A stretch of DNA of 64,000 nt from Jeotgalibacillus salarius (GCF_004405125.1 NZ_SORX01000004.1:62001-126000), one strand, 5' to 3'. Positions 51,696-60,990 are shown, counted from the first letter of the stretch. A program made the numbers and translations. Notes: generated by a model from the sequence alone, not told the origin.

Positions 51696-51770
51696 AAGTC
51701 AGGCAGCGGGTGTTACAAATTAGAAAATGCTTTAGGGAATTAACGATTAAAACTTTTAGGGAGTCTACTT

Positions 51771-51959
51771 ATGTTCGTTTTCAATATCCTCGTATCTATT
51801 GTCGGAATGACCATATTAATAGGAATATCAGGTTTTATGATCATCAAAATCCTCCAAAGTAAAAAGAATATCTACTCGTGGATGATTTTATTTTCCCTCA
51901 TTTTTTTCCTTATTCTTGTCCTGGATCAGGCAACGAAATTTTTCATTTTTCATAAGTAA
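51771..51959 (+). CDS. Small two-helix membrane protein
   Basis: 62 residues, almost entirely two hydrophobic helices joined by KILQSKKNIYSW. AGGGAG lies seven bases before the ATG. It follows the similar-sized membrane gene after 75 bases and may be cotranscribed. Function unknown. Confidence 0.5.
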   Translation: MFVFNILVSIVGMTILIGISGFMIIKILQSKKNIYSWMILFSLIFFLILVLDQATKFFIFHK

Positions 51960-52009
51960 GCCTATCCAAAATATCTCAAATGTAACGAGTCAGATTCACT
52001 TTTTTGCAA

Positions 52010-52040
52010 CAAAAAAACCGCAGAAAACGCTCTGCGGTTT
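52010..52040 (-). terminator. Terminator of the iron-siderophore operon
   Basis: On the minus strand AAACCGCAGA-GCGTTT-TCTGCGGTTT followed by TTTT. Stem of ten pairs just after the ATPase gene. Confidence 0.85.
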
Positions 52041-52044
52041 AAGC

Positions 52045-52860
52045 CTATGAATGCTTCCTGATCTTATTATGATGCCTGCCAATCGGCACTACAAAAGGGG
52101 AGCCTGAAATCGGATCCTTCATGACTGAGCATTTCAGGCCGAAAATTTCTTCAATCAGCGGGCTTGTAATGATACTTGACGGATCACCTTCTGCGATCAG
52201 TTTTCCTTTACGCAGGGCAAAGATATGATCTGCATAGCGGGCTGATAGATTGATATCATGCAGTACCATTACGATCGTTGTTCCGTGCTTACGGTTCAAA
52301 TCTGTTAACAGATCCAGGATTTCAACCTGGTAGGTGATGTCGAGGTAGGTGGTTGGTTCGTCAAGGAAGAGAATATCCGTCTGCTGCGCAAGTGCCATCG
52401 CGATCCAGACACGCTGTCTCTGACCGCCTGACAGCTCATCAATATGACGGTCGGCGAATTCTGTGATATTCATCATATCCATTGCATCGCTCACAGCCTC
52501 ATAATCCTTTTGGCTCCAGCCTTTCATAAATGACTGGTGCGGGAAGCGGCCCCGTCCGACTAGATCGGTCACAGTAATGCCTTCAGGTACAATCGGTGTC
52601 TGAGGCAGCAGTCCAAGCACGCGTGCCAGTTTCTTTGGCGGAATCTTCTGGATCGGTGTTCCGCCGATTGTGACTTCACCGGCTGTCGGTTTGATCAGTC
52701 TGGCCATGGTTTTCAAAAGGGTAGACTTTCCGCAGCCATTGGCACCAATGATGATGCTGATTTCGTTACTCGGAATCGTGACATCAATGTTATGAAGAAT
52801 AGGTGTTTCATCATATCCGGCAATCAGGCTGTCAGCTCGGAAAGTATGTGTCTGTTTCAT
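52045..52860 (-). CDS. Iron-siderophore ABC transporter ATPase (FecE/FhuC family)
   Basis: 271 residues: Walker A GANGCGKST, the FecE-type LLPQTPIVPEGITVTDLVGRGRFPHQ, signature LSGGQRQR, Walker B ILFLDEPTTYLD, H-loop MVLHDIN. Powers ferric-siderophore import with the two permeases upstream. Start codon directly abuts the permease stop. Confidence 0.92.
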   Translation of the reverse strand: MKQTHTFRADSLIAGYDETPILHNIDVTIPSNEISIIIGANGCGKSTLLKTMARLIKPTAGEVTIGGTPIQKIPPKKLARVLGLLPQTPIVPEGITVTDLVGRGRFPHQSFMKGWSQKDYEAVSDAMDMMNITEFADRHIDELSGGQRQRVWIAMALAQQTDILFLDEPTTYLDITYQVEILDLLTDLNRKHGTTIVMVLHDINLSARYADHIFALRKGKLIAEGDPSSIITSPLIEEIFGLKCSVMKDPISGSPFVVPIGRHHNKIRKHS

Positions 52861-53891
52861 TATAAATCTCCTTTTTGATTCATTCTGATCAGCAGGTAAA
52901 TCAGGTAAGGTGCACCAAGTATACCTGTGATGACGCCTACAGGATACCGTGCAGTAAAGGCGAACTGACCGATCAGATCAGATGCCAGCACCAGAATAAT
53001 CCCGACAAGGCCTGCTGGAATCGTTCCTGAGAATCCTGCACCGACAAGTCTTTTAGCGATCGGTCCGGATAAAAACGCGATAAAGGCAATTGGACCAGTA
53101 GCAGCTGTCGCTAAAGCAATAATCATGACAGAACTGACAACGAGTAAAAACCTCGTCTGACTCGTATTAATGCCCAGTGACGTTGCAGCCTGTTCACCAA
53201 GCTCGAGCATATCAAGCCGTCTGCCGAGAGCGAGAATGATCGGTGAAAAGATAAGAACTGTCACAATCAACGGGTACAAACCTTCTGTTGTTGCACCGTT
53301 CAGACTTCCTGTTAACCATCTCATCGCAGTCGGAATATCATTCTCCTGTCCGATCAGCAGCAGGTAGGAGACGACTGCATTGAGCATCGCCTGAATCCCG
53401 ATTCCAACGAGAATTAATCTCCCAATAGAAAATGACGTGCTTTTAGAAAGCGTGAAAATCACCAGTACCGTGACCAGTCCGCCAATAATGGACGATACAG
53501 ATACAAATGTACTGCTCGCCTGCAGCACGATGATACTGAATACAGCAGCAGCGCTTGAGCCTGCAGTAATGCCGATGACATTTGGATTCGCAAGCGGGTT
53601 CCTCAGCATCGTCTGGAACACGTGACCGGCAACACCGAACGCAAATCCTGCAAATGCGCCTGCAATCATTCTCGGCAAACGGATGGTGCCAACTGCAAAG
53701 GACGCACCGCTGACTTCTTCACCCATCAGCACGCCGATGACGTCTCTTACCGGGTAGATTGTATTGCCAAGCATCAGCATGGTGCAGCTGAGTGCAAATG
53801 CAAGAACAGCAAGGATCGTCGTTACAGTTAAAAATCTGCGTCTTCTTTTTATTCTTCCTGACTTTATAGGATAAATCAGTTCGTTCATCAT
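52860..53891 (-). CDS. Iron-siderophore ABC permease (FecCD family)
   Basis: 343 residues, about ten membrane helices after a basic cytosolic N-terminus. FecCD motifs: RLPRMIAGAFAGFAFGVAGHVFQTMLRNPLANPNVIGITAGSSAAA and GPIAFIAFLSGPIAKRLVG. Overlaps the upstream permease stop by four bases. Confidence 0.92.
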   Translation of the reverse strand: MMNELIYPIKSGRIKRRRRFLTVTTILAVLAFALSCTMLMLGNTIYPVRDVIGVLMGEEVSGASFAVGTIRLPRMIAGAFAGFAFGVAGHVFQTMLRNPLANPNVIGITAGSSAAAVFSIIVLQASSTFVSVSSIIGGLVTVLVIFTLSKSTSFSIGRLILVGIGIQAMLNAVVSYLLLIGQENDIPTAMRWLTGSLNGATTEGLYPLIVTVLIFSPIILALGRRLDMLELGEQAATSLGINTSQTRFLLVVSSVMIIALATAATGPIAFIAFLSGPIAKRLVGAGFSGTIPAGLVGIILVLASDLIGQFAFTARYPVGVITGILGAPYLIYLLIRMNQKGDL

Positions 53892-54922
53892 AATGCACGC
53901 ATTTTCGCTTTCATTGTAATTAAAATTAATACAGGTGCTCCGACAAATGCTGTAACGACCCCAACTTCAAGCTCACCTGGACTTCCAAGCACGCGTCCGG
54001 CAACATCAGAAATGCTTAAAATAATCGCACCTGAGATGGCAGACATCGGAATCATAAAGCGCAGGTCCGGTCCGATCATCAGACGGATCAGATGAGGAGC
54101 GAGGAGACCGATAAATCCAATCGGTCCGGCAAGTGCGGTTGTCACACCGCATAACATGACGCCGCCAAGCGCAGCGATCACTCTGAGCGTCCCTGTCTTC
54201 ACGCCAAGACCTTTGGCTGCTTCATCACCTAAGGCAAGCGCATTCAGCGCAGGTGCTGTGACGACAGCAATAATCAGACCAATGACAAGAAAAGGAATAA
54301 AAATTTTCACTGAATCCCATGTGCCGGCACCGACACTGCCTACCTGCCAGAATCTGAACTGGTCCATTACGCTCGAACGGGGGATCATGACGGCCATCAC
54401 AAGTGATGATAATGCAGCACTTGTTGCAGCACCCGCTAAAACGAGCTTAAGGGGCGTGGCACCGCCACGACCCATTGCACCAATTCCGTATACAAAAATA
54501 GCAGTCAGTATGGCACCTGCAAGGGCAAACACAATAAACTGCGCTGAACTGTTAATGTTGAAAAAGGCAATCCCGCAAACGACAAACAGTGCAGCCCCGG
54601 TATTGACACCGAGTATACTCGGGTCAGCAATCGGGTTCCGGGTCACTGATTGTAATAAGGCCCCGGATACCCCAAGTGCTGCGCCGCACATGAAGCCGAA
54701 TATGGTTCTTGCAATTCTCTGCCGTACAACATTTGCCTCGTGGGTCTGAACATCAGCATTGAACAGACCTGAAATGATATCGTTCATTGCCAGTGCCCGT
54801 GACCCGAATGCAAGAGAAGCAAATATACATACCGCTAACAGTACAACAGATATCACCAGCAGCTTGATAAAGTTTTTGGGCAGATGCCACTGCTTCTGTG
54901 CTGTAACGGAAAGTTGATTCAT
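53888..54922 (-). CDS. Iron-siderophore ABC permease (FecCD family)
   Basis: 344 residues with RQRIARTIFGFMCGAALGVSGALLQSVTRNPIADPSILGVNTGAALF and GPIGFIGLLAPHLIRLMIGPDLR, the FecCD signatures that dock the ATPase. Pairs with the next permease. One base separates it from the binding-protein stop. Confidence 0.92.
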   Translation of the reverse strand: MNQLSVTAQKQWHLPKNFIKLLVISVVLLAVCIFASLAFGSRALAMNDIISGLFNADVQTHEANVVRQRIARTIFGFMCGAALGVSGALLQSVTRNPIADPSILGVNTGAALFVVCGIAFFNINSSAQFIVFALAGAILTAIFVYGIGAMGRGGATPLKLVLAGAATSAALSSLVMAVMIPRSSVMDQFRFWQVGSVGAGTWDSVKIFIPFLVIGLIIAVVTAPALNALALGDEAAKGLGVKTGTLRVIAALGGVMLCGVTTALAGPIGFIGLLAPHLIRLMIGPDLRFMIPMSAISGAIILSISDVAGRVLGSPGELEVGVVTAFVGAPVLILITMKAKMRAL

Positions 54923-54923
54923 C

Positions 54924-56006
54924 TTATTGCTCTAGCTTGCTTACAGCTTCTGACATAAGTGTGAGGTACTCATCAATCGTATACTCAATTGACAGTGTAC
55001 TTGGTGTCCCTGATGCTGCAAGCGGTGTGTTATCCCCGATGATCACAACAGATCCTCTTTCGATTGCCGGAACCTGACCAAGAATCGGGTCATTCTGTAA
55101 TGCTTCCAATGTATTCTCATCACCGTATGAAACAAGGACATCAGCATCATTCAGCATATCAGCGTTTTCCGTACTCGCTTCGATGTAAAATGCATTTGGA
55201 TCAGTGAATTCATCTAACAGGCTATCCGGATATTCCATGCCGATCTCTCCAAGGAAAGCACCACGCGGGTCTTCAGGTGAATAAACAAAGAATGATGAAA
55301 GGTCAGCAGCGTTAACACTTAAGAATGCAGCCGTTTTTCCTTCGAATTCAGGGTATTCTGCCACTTTATCAGCAATCAGCTGCTCAGTATCAGCAATCAG
55401 CTGTTCGCCTTCTTCTGCCATACCCATTGCCATTGAGTTATATGTAACCTGGTCGCGCCATGAAGAAACCCAAGGTGCTTCCTGATAAGCGACAACTGGT
55501 GCAATCTGGCTTAGCGTATCGTACTCTTCCTGCGTCAGTCCTGAGTATGCTGCAAGAATCACATCAGGGTTTACATCTGCTACTGCTTCAAAGTCAATGC
55601 CATCAGTATCCTGGAAAAGAACTGGCTCTTCTCCATCGAGCTCTTCAATTGCTTCAGCAGTCCAAGGAAGGATTCCGCTGTCATCCTGCACGCCGTAGTT
55701 TGCAGCTGATAATCCAACTGGCATCACGCCAAGTGCAAGTGGTACATCATGATTTGACCACGCAATGGCTGCAACACGTTCAGGTTTTTCTTCAATTGTT
55801 GTTTCCCCGAGCGCATGTTCAATTACGATTGGATATTCAGTTGAAGATGCGTCAGTATCAGTTGTTTCAGTGCTTTCTGTATTCGTATCTTCCGTTGTTC
55901 CTGTTTCTTCTTCAGAAGATGAATCATCTGAACACCCAGCCAGTGCAAACATCAGCAGTGCTGACATTGATAATGTAAATAGTGGAGACTTTCCTTTAAA
56001 CGTCAT
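54924..56006 (-). CDS. Iron-siderophore-binding lipoprotein
   Basis: 360 residues. Lipobox ALAGC at about 21-25, then an acidic Ser/Thr/Glu linker of about 35 residues, then the type III binding-protein fold (ERVAAIAWSNHDVPLALGVMPVGLSAANYG, NPDVILAAYSGLTQEEYDTLSQIAPVVAYQ). Closest in pattern to Bacillus YfiY-type hydroxamate/citrate siderophore binders. First gene of the operon, with a Fur box 32 bases before the start codon. Confidence 0.9.
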   Translation of the reverse strand: MTFKGKSPLFTLSMSALLMFALAGCSDDSSSEEETGTTEDTNTESTETTDTDASSTEYPIVIEHALGETTIEEKPERVAAIAWSNHDVPLALGVMPVGLSAANYGVQDDSGILPWTAEAIEELDGEEPVLFQDTDGIDFEAVADVNPDVILAAYSGLTQEEYDTLSQIAPVVAYQEAPWVSSWRDQVTYNSMAMGMAEEGEQLIADTEQLIADKVAEYPEFEGKTAAFLSVNAADLSSFFVYSPEDPRGAFLGEIGMEYPDSLLDEFTDPNAFYIEASTENADMLNDADVLVSYGDENTLEALQNDPILGQVPAIERGSVVIIGDNTPLAASGTPSTLSIEYTIDEYLTLMSEAVSKLEQ

Positions 56007-56037
56007 AATATCTTTTCCTACCTTCTTTTAAGTTAAT

Positions 56038-56058
56038 TGATAACAATTATCATTATCA
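56038..56058 (-). promoter_or_regulatory. Fur box of the siderophore uptake operon
   Basis: TGATAAC-A-ATTATCA is a 7-1-7 Fur site with one mismatch to TGATAAT-N-ATTATCA, and it overlaps a second ATTATCATTATCA register. Located upstream of the binding-protein gene. Indicates iron-dependent repression. Confidence 0.88.
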
Positions 56059-56120
56059 TCACTTTAGACTGTATTTTGTAATCTGTCAAATATATTTTTG
56101 AAATGGTTGCAATATTTTAA

Positions 56121-56151
56121 GAAGTCTGGGACAGACCCAAACTTCTTAAAG
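56121..56151. repeat. TGGGACAGACCCA palindrome
   Basis: AAGAAGT-CTGGG-ACAGA-CCCA-AACTTCTT. One of four related palindromes in the window (also near 22978, 23932 and 57745). It can form a stem and lies between divergent genes, so it is not simply a terminator. Confidence 0.6.
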
Positions 56152-56257
56152 AGAGGTATGAAAAACCCTCTCTGAAACATTCATGTACTAGTCACATAAT
56201 CCATTTCCCCTCATACCTATAAGTACCAGACCTTTTCTAAAGAAGGAGCATGTAACG

Positions 56258-57691
56258 ATGGGTATCTCAACAGGGGAGCAGTACATTAACCGGATCAATC
56301 AATTGAAAACGGATATATTGCTGGATGGAAACCGCATAACCGGAAAAATTTCAGATCATCCGGCATTTAAAGGCGTGATAAAGAGCCAGGCGAAGCTGTA
56401 TGATCTTCAGCATCAGCCTGAATTAAAAGAGCTAATGACGTTTGTCTCCGGAACATCAGGAAACCGTATAGGGACTTCTTTTCTAGAGCCGAAAACAAAA
56501 GAGGATTTAGAGAAAAGAAGACGCATGGTTCAGACATGGGCGAAGAGTAATGCCGGCATGATGGGCAGATCCCCGGATTATATGAATACGATTCTGATGG
56601 TGTTAAATGCATCAGCTGAGCTTTTTGCTGCTGAGGATGAAAAGTGTGTGGAAAATATAAAGAACTACTATGAATATATAAAAGAGAAGGATTTATCTTT
56701 AACCCACGTATTTGTCAGCCCGCAAAAAGACCGCTCAAAAAAAGAAGGCAGTGAAGATATTGCAGCGCGAATGGTGAAGAAAACGAAAGACGGGATTATC
56801 ATTAATGGTTCACGGATTCTGGCAACCCAGTCAGGCATGACGGATGAAATTCTTGTCTATCCTGTACCTTCTAATATAAATGACGAAGCTTTTAACTACG
56901 CCTTTGCGATTCCCTGTGACACACCTGGACTAACGTTCATCTGTCGTGAATCCTTTGCTTATAAGGACGCTCATTATGATCATCCGCTCGGCTCCAGATT
57001 TGATGAAATGGACGCGATTGTCCTTTTTGACAATGTGCTTGTTCCATGGGACCGGGTGTTTTTGCATGGCAGTTCAATTGTCAAAAGTCTGTTATACAGC
57101 AGGAGTCATATGTTTGAACATACTGCACATCAGGTTGTATCAAAAAATGTGATTAAAACAGAATTTATAATGGGAACCGTTCAATTGATCATTGATAGCA
57201 TCAATATCAGTGAATACCAGCATATACGCGAGAAGTTTTCTGAAGTGGCAATTGCGCTTGAAGCGATGAAGGGCTTTTTATATGAGGCAGAGAGAAATGC
57301 AAAACTCAATCAGTGGGGCACAATGACGCCGGACCCGAATCCATTACTTGCGGCAGTGAATTACTATCCAAGGATCTATCCGCGCTTTATCGAAATCATT
57401 CAGCTGATCAGCGCGAGTGGACTTGTTGCGATTCCGACTGAAAAGGACTTCGGAACAGATCGTAAGGATGTATTAAATCATCATTTACAGTCTGCCAATC
57501 AGGATGGCTTTGAGAGGGTGAAATTATTCCGTTTAGCATGGGATGTGTCGATGAGTGCCTTTGGTTCCAGGCAGAAGTTATATGAAAGATTCTTTTTCGG
57601 TGACCCTGTCCGGCTGGCAGATCAGTTGTATGGCAACTATGACAGAAAAGGTTCAGTTGAGATGGTGAAGGATTTTCTTGGGGGGACCTAA
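56258..57691 (+). CDS. 4-hydroxyphenylacetate 3-hydroxylase-type flavin monooxygenase (HpaB family)
   Basis: 477 residues, the family's usual length. HpaB-type landmarks: RSPDYMN near 102, LTHVFVSPQKDRSK, IINGSRILATQSG, FDNVLVPWDRVFLHG and NQWGTMTPDPNPLLAAVNYYPRIYPRFIEIIQ. These acyl-CoA-dehydrogenase-fold enzymes ortho-hydroxylate phenols with FADH2 from a separate reductase, which is not in this window. GAAGGAG precedes the ATG. Substrate could be 4-hydroxyphenylacetate or another phenol; Bacilli have several paralogues such as YoaI. Confidence 0.87.
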   Translation: MGISTGEQYINRINQLKTDILLDGNRITGKISDHPAFKGVIKSQAKLYDLQHQPELKELMTFVSGTSGNRIGTSFLEPKTKEDLEKRRRMVQTWAKSNAGMMGRSPDYMNTILMVLNASAELFAAEDEKCVENIKNYYEYIKEKDLSLTHVFVSPQKDRSKKEGSEDIAARMVKKTKDGIIINGSRILATQSGMTDEILVYPVPSNINDEAFNYAFAIPCDTPGLTFICRESFAYKDAHYDHPLGSRFDEMDAIVLFDNVLVPWDRVFLHGSSIVKSLLYSRSHMFEHTAHQVVSKNVIKTEFIMGTVQLIIDSINISEYQHIREKFSEVAIALEAMKGFLYEAERNAKLNQWGTMTPDPNPLLAAVNYYPRIYPRFIEIIQLISASGLVAIPTEKDFGTDRKDVLNHHLQSANQDGFERVKLFRLAWDVSMSAFGSRQKLYERFFFGDPVRLADQLYGNYDRKGSVEMVKDFLGGT

Positions 57692-57740
57692 ATGGAGTTC
57701 ATTAAAAAAAGAGAAAAGCCAAATCAGCTTTTCTCTCACA

Positions 57741-57773
57741 GCGTGAAGGCTGGGACAGGCCCAGCCTTCGCTC
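57741..57773. repeat. Perfect GAAGGCTGGG palindrome between convergent genes
   Basis: GAAGGCTGGG-ACAGG-CCCAGCCTTC, ten paired bases, flanked by AGCG and CGCT. Same family as the other TGGGACAG palindromes. AAAAAGAGAAAAG lies upstream, so it may serve as terminator for the minus-strand dus gene. Confidence 0.65.
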
Positions 57774-57777
57774 ATAC

Positions 57778-58779
57778 TTATTTAGAAACCGAAAAACCCT
57801 GCTCTTCCTGCACGCCATTTTCTGCTCTAAATTCATTCAGCAAATCACGCACTTCATCAGTCGTTTCCGTCTCCATCAGACGATTTCTCAGCTCACTTGC
57901 ACCACGGAATCCGCGTACATAGATTTTGAAAAAGCGGCGGAGCGGTTTGAATGGACGCGGCTCGAGTTCTTCTGAATACTTGTCATGCAGATCCAGCTGC
58001 AGACGAAGGAGGTCGAGCAGTTCTTCACTCGTGTGCTCTTTCTTTTCCTTTTCAAATGCGAACGGGTTATGGAAAATGCCCCGCCCAATCATGACACCGT
58101 CAATCCCATACTTTTCAGCAAGCTCAAGGCCCATCTGACGGTCCTCGATATCGCCATTAATTGTAAGAAGTGTATCCGGTGCAATCTCATCGCGAAGCTT
58201 TTTGATCTCAGGGATCAGCTCCCAGTGAGCAGGCACGCTACTCATCTCTTTTTTCGTACGCAGGTGGATCGACAGGTTGGCAATATCCTGTTGAAGAATA
58301 TGCTTCAGCCAGTCATGCCACTCATCCAGATTCGTGTAGCCAAGACGCGTCTTCACGCTGACAGGGAGTCCTCCTGCTTTTGCTGCCTGGATAATCTCAG
58401 CCGCAGTCTCAGGATGTCGGATCAGCCCTGATCCTTTTCCGTTCGCTGCAACGTTCTGCACAGGACAGCCCATATTAATATCCACACCGCGATAGCCCAT
58501 TTCAGCCATCCCAATACTCATCTGACGGAAATATTCAGGCTTGTCTCCCCAAATATGCGCAACAATCGGCTGCTCATCTTCTGTAAAAGTCAGTCGCCCT
58601 TTGACGCTGTCTTTACCTCTTGGGTGACAATAGCTTTCCGAATTCGTAAACTCAGTAAAAAACACATCAGGTCGCGCTGCTTCACTCACAACATGACGAA
58701 ACACGACATCAGTTACCGCTTCCATCGGCGCAAGCACAAAAAACGGCCGCGGCAACTCCTGCCAGAAATTATCTTTCAT
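57778..58779 (-). CDS. tRNA-dihydrouridine synthase
   Basis: 333 residues. Dus signatures: [41 protein letters not shown] with the catalytic cysteine of [20 protein letters not shown] and [13 protein letters not shown] for FMN and phosphate binding. Reduces uridine to dihydrouridine in tRNA D-loops with NADPH. The HLRTKKEMS variant (usual HGRT) and length match the second, YfjN-like Dus of Bacilli. Single gene. Confidence 0.92.
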   Translation of the reverse strand: MKDNFWQELPRPFFVLAPMEAVTDVVFRHVVSEAARPDVFFTEFTNSESYCHPRGKDSVKGRLTFTEDEQPIVAHIWGDKPEYFRQMSIGMAEMGYRGVDINMGCPVQNVAANGKGSGLIRHPETAAEIIQAAKAGGLPVSVKTRLGYTNLDEWHDWLKHILQQDIANLSIHLRTKKEMSSVPAHWELIPEIKKLRDEIAPDTLLTINGDIEDRQMGLELAEKYGIDGVMIGRGIFHNPFAFEKEKKEHTSEELLDLLRLQLDLHDKYSEELEPRPFKPLRRFFKIYVRGFRGASELRNRLMETETTDEVRDLLNEFRAENGVQEEQGFSVSK

Positions 58780-58987
58780 ATCTATCTGAACCCTTTCTAT
58801 AGAGGAAACATGTTCCCAAAAATATTATATAAAATCATCAATGACTGGTTTCACTTGATTTTGGTCTGTATATACTTTAATAGGATTTTGGGGAAAGTGC
58901 AAGGGGAGGAGGTTCACATAGTAAAGGAAATGTTGGAACCGTGCTCTTTATTGTATAATGGTAAAAAATGTTTGGGAGAGAAGTGAC

Positions 58988-59512
58988 ATGACAAATCCTT
59001 TCATATTAACGTGGGATTCTTTCAGTGAGTGCCGGGATACGATCAAGCATATCCTGTGGATGTATCATGATATGACCAAAATGTATGGCGGTTTTGGTCA
59101 CAACATTGACTTTGAACCAATTGATTATAAGCGCTTTCTATTCACAGAAATAGGTGAAGGGAGCATCTTTCTTCATGGAAAAGAGGCGGAAATCCTGAGA
59201 CAGGGGGCACTTGTAGCACTTGGCTGTGATGTTGATAATCTGCTTGATGAGGCACAGAGACATCCTGGAGTTTACAGTTTCATTACAAATGTCTTATCCA
59301 ACCCTTCTTTGAAAGGCAGGTCTTTTGAAAAAGAAGTACTTACAGCGATGAAAAAGGCACTGGACGAAGAACCGGATGTTGCATGGGAATCACTGGAGTA
59401 CGGTTCTAAATTAGAAGCTAAGCTTGCTGAAGTGTATGAAAGGTATGTGATGGGTTATTACAGGAGGATGCTGGATGAGAGTGAGCGGGGGAAGCGGTCG
59501 TGGGGGAAGTAA
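58988..59512 (+). CDS. Unknown soluble protein
   Basis: 174 residues, mostly helical, acidic middle, basic end. No family recognised. The ATG at 58988 follows GGGAGAG, so the longer frame from 58958 is not used. Divergent from dus. Confidence 0.55.
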   Translation: MTNPFILTWDSFSECRDTIKHILWMYHDMTKMYGGFGHNIDFEPIDYKRFLFTEIGEGSIFLHGKEAEILRQGALVALGCDVDNLLDEAQRHPGVYSFITNVLSNPSLKGRSFEKEVLTAMKKALDEEPDVAWESLEYGSKLEAKLAEVYERYVMGYYRRMLDESERGKRSWGK

Positions 59513-59527
59513 GGCGTGTACATGGTG

Positions 59528-59574
59528 GGGACGGAGGTTAGAGTGTCATGAGATGACACTCTAACCTCCGTCCC
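59528..59574. repeat. REP-like palindrome 1
   Basis: GGGACGGAGGTTAGAGTGTC-AT and its exact complement, 22-base arms around GAG. Same sequence family and orientation as 60932-60990. Located between convergent genes, where it can also act as a hairpin terminator. Confidence 0.85.
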
Positions 59575-59590
59575 GGCAGTGCATATTCAG

Positions 59591-59932
59591 TTAAATCCCC
59601 TTAAAAGTCCCCATGGCCTTCTCAATATAATCGCCAAAACCAAGCTTCACCTCAAGCCCTTGCTCCTGCAGCTGCTGCCAAATTGCGCGATCAACCGAAA
59701 AAGGTGCTGTTTGCTGAAGTGTTGCCCATTCTTCAGCGCTCAATGTTGCCGTGTAACGTTTCTCATTTTGTAATACCACGATTCGGTAATCATCAGACGT
59801 ATTTACAAGCAACTCATAATCCGGATTCCACTGTTTTAACTGTTTTTCCATCGTCGTTGTCACATGATTAAAGAAAGCGTCATTCGGCATTGCTTTTGAA
59901 GCATAACCCCTCAACATTCCTGAAGCATTCAT
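59591..59932 (-). CDS. Unknown protein under an S-box (SAM) riboswitch
   Basis: 113 residues, no signal peptide or membrane helix; sequence like a small alpha/beta protein (MEKQLKQWNPDYELLVNTSDDYRIVVLQNEK ... LGFGDYIEKAMGTFKGI). I recognise no family. GGAGAG precedes ATGAAGATG; the second ATG has the better distance. The leader at 59978-60126 is an S-box riboswitch, so it should be made when SAM is low, which ties it to methionine, cysteine or SAM metabolism. Single gene. Confidence 0.6.
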   Translation of the reverse strand: MNASGMLRGYASKAMPNDAFFNHVTTTMEKQLKQWNPDYELLVNTSDDYRIVVLQNEKRYTATLSAEEWATLQQTAPFSVDRAIWQQLQEQGLEVKLGFGDYIEKAMGTFKGI

Positions 59933-59977
59933 CTTCATCTCTCCTTCAAATTTTTTAAATAAGAATCAAGAGAAACG

Positions 59978-60126
59978 AAAAAGTCCCTGCTGCATTGAAT
60001 ACAACAGGGACCACGGTCCGTTCGTTATCATCCAAAGCCTGAGCTTTGCTGGTTGAAGCACCTTACCTTGTGGGGCAGGTTGCTGTGAAGTCGTTGAGCC
60101 AGTACTCTCGTTCACTCTTGATAACC
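59978..60126 (-). promoter_or_regulatory. S-box (SAM-I) riboswitch with terminator
   Basis: Read on the minus strand: P1 strand GGTTATCAAGAG, CTGGC near the P2 kink turn, CAGCAACCTGCC, AAGGTAAGGTGCT, CCAGCAAAG and closing TGGATGATAAC that pairs with the first strand. These are the conserved SAM-I blocks (TTATCAAGAG, CTGGC, CAGCAACC, AGGTGCTA-CC-GC). The expression platform follows at 59978-60012: GTCCCTG...CAGGGAC then TTTTTCG, a terminator. SAM binding would end transcription before the gene at 59591-59932. Confidence 0.9.
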
Positions 60127-60169
60127 TTATTTAATTGATTGTATTATACCATTTTGTGGTGAATTGTCT

Positions 60170-60796
60170 TTAGACGGTTATCACCATCACACCACCACAA
60201 TGCGAAACCTCATAAAACTCACATGCACACACGCCATCCAATGCAGTGTTCAACTCGTCAGCGACAAAATAAAACTCATCGTCATCCCAGGATTTAAGAT
60301 GCGTTTCACGACACGCTTCCAACTGCTCTCTTTTTCCAAAAGCAATATCACCAATCAGCAGCTGACCTCCTGTTTTTAAATGAGATAACAGTTCACGGAT
60401 AAATACGATCTTTTCTTCATCATTCAGATGATGCAGCGCATACGTGCTGACAATAAAATCGTATTTTTTCTCCTGAAGTGCAGCGGGAAGTCCGTTTACA
60501 ATATCCCACTCCATCAGATTTGCTGCAGGCATCTTCACCTCCGCGATTGAAATCATTTGAGCTGAAAAATCAACGCCATCGATTAGGTGTCCGTTTTCAT
60601 AAAGTTTATTCGTTAAAACGCCTGTGCCAAATCCAATATCAAGCACGTCAGTATCTTTCTTTTCCATTACTATATTGAAAATCTGATTCAGTATTTCTTT
60701 ATAACCGGCAAAAGGATATAAGTTGTTTTCTTCACTCACCTTTACCGATTCATCGTAATTGTCTGCCCATAAATCAAATCCAGTATTATTTAGCAA
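60170..60796 (-). CDS. Class I SAM-dependent methyltransferase
   Basis: 208 residues. Motif I VLDIGFGTGVLTNKL, motif II GVDFSAQMISIA, motif IV FIVSTYALHHLNDEEK. The N-terminus FDLWADNYDESV is typical of the YrrT-like small-molecule methyltransferase group. It lies directly upstream of the S-box leader on the same strand but is separate from it. Acceptor unknown. Confidence 0.83.
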   Translation of the reverse strand: MLNNTGFDLWADNYDESVKVSEENNLYPFAGYKEILNQIFNIVMEKKDTDVLDIGFGTGVLTNKLYENGHLIDGVDFSAQMISIAEVKMPAANLMEWDIVNGLPAALQEKKYDFIVSTYALHHLNDEEKIVFIRELLSHLKTGGQLLIGDIAFGKREQLEACRETHLKSWDDDEFYFVADELNTALDGVCACEFYEVSHCGGVMVITV

Positions 60797-60931
60797 AAAT
60801 GCTCCTCCTGTATGTTACAAAATGACGGGTATACATAAGAATTTTCCGTCTTAACGTCCGATAACCTCTGCTTCAGCGTTTTTCATATGTAACCACACCT
60901 TCCAGTTATTTGTATTAATTATAGCATGTGC

Positions 60932-60990
60932 ACTGTGGGGACGGAGGATAAAATGTCATGAGATGACACTTTAACCTCCGTCCCCACAGT
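60932..60990. repeat. REP-like palindrome 2
   Basis: 28-base arms ACTGTGGGGACGGAGG-TAAA-TGTCAT and complement, two mismatches, loop GAG. The inner core matches palindrome 1. The two bracket the S-box gene and the methyltransferase. Confidence 0.85.

Noticed and set aside
59978-60126. Leader first considered as a T-box or tRNA-like element
   Set aside because: There is no T-box sequence (TGGNACCGCG) and no specifier loop; the conserved blocks match SAM-I instead.
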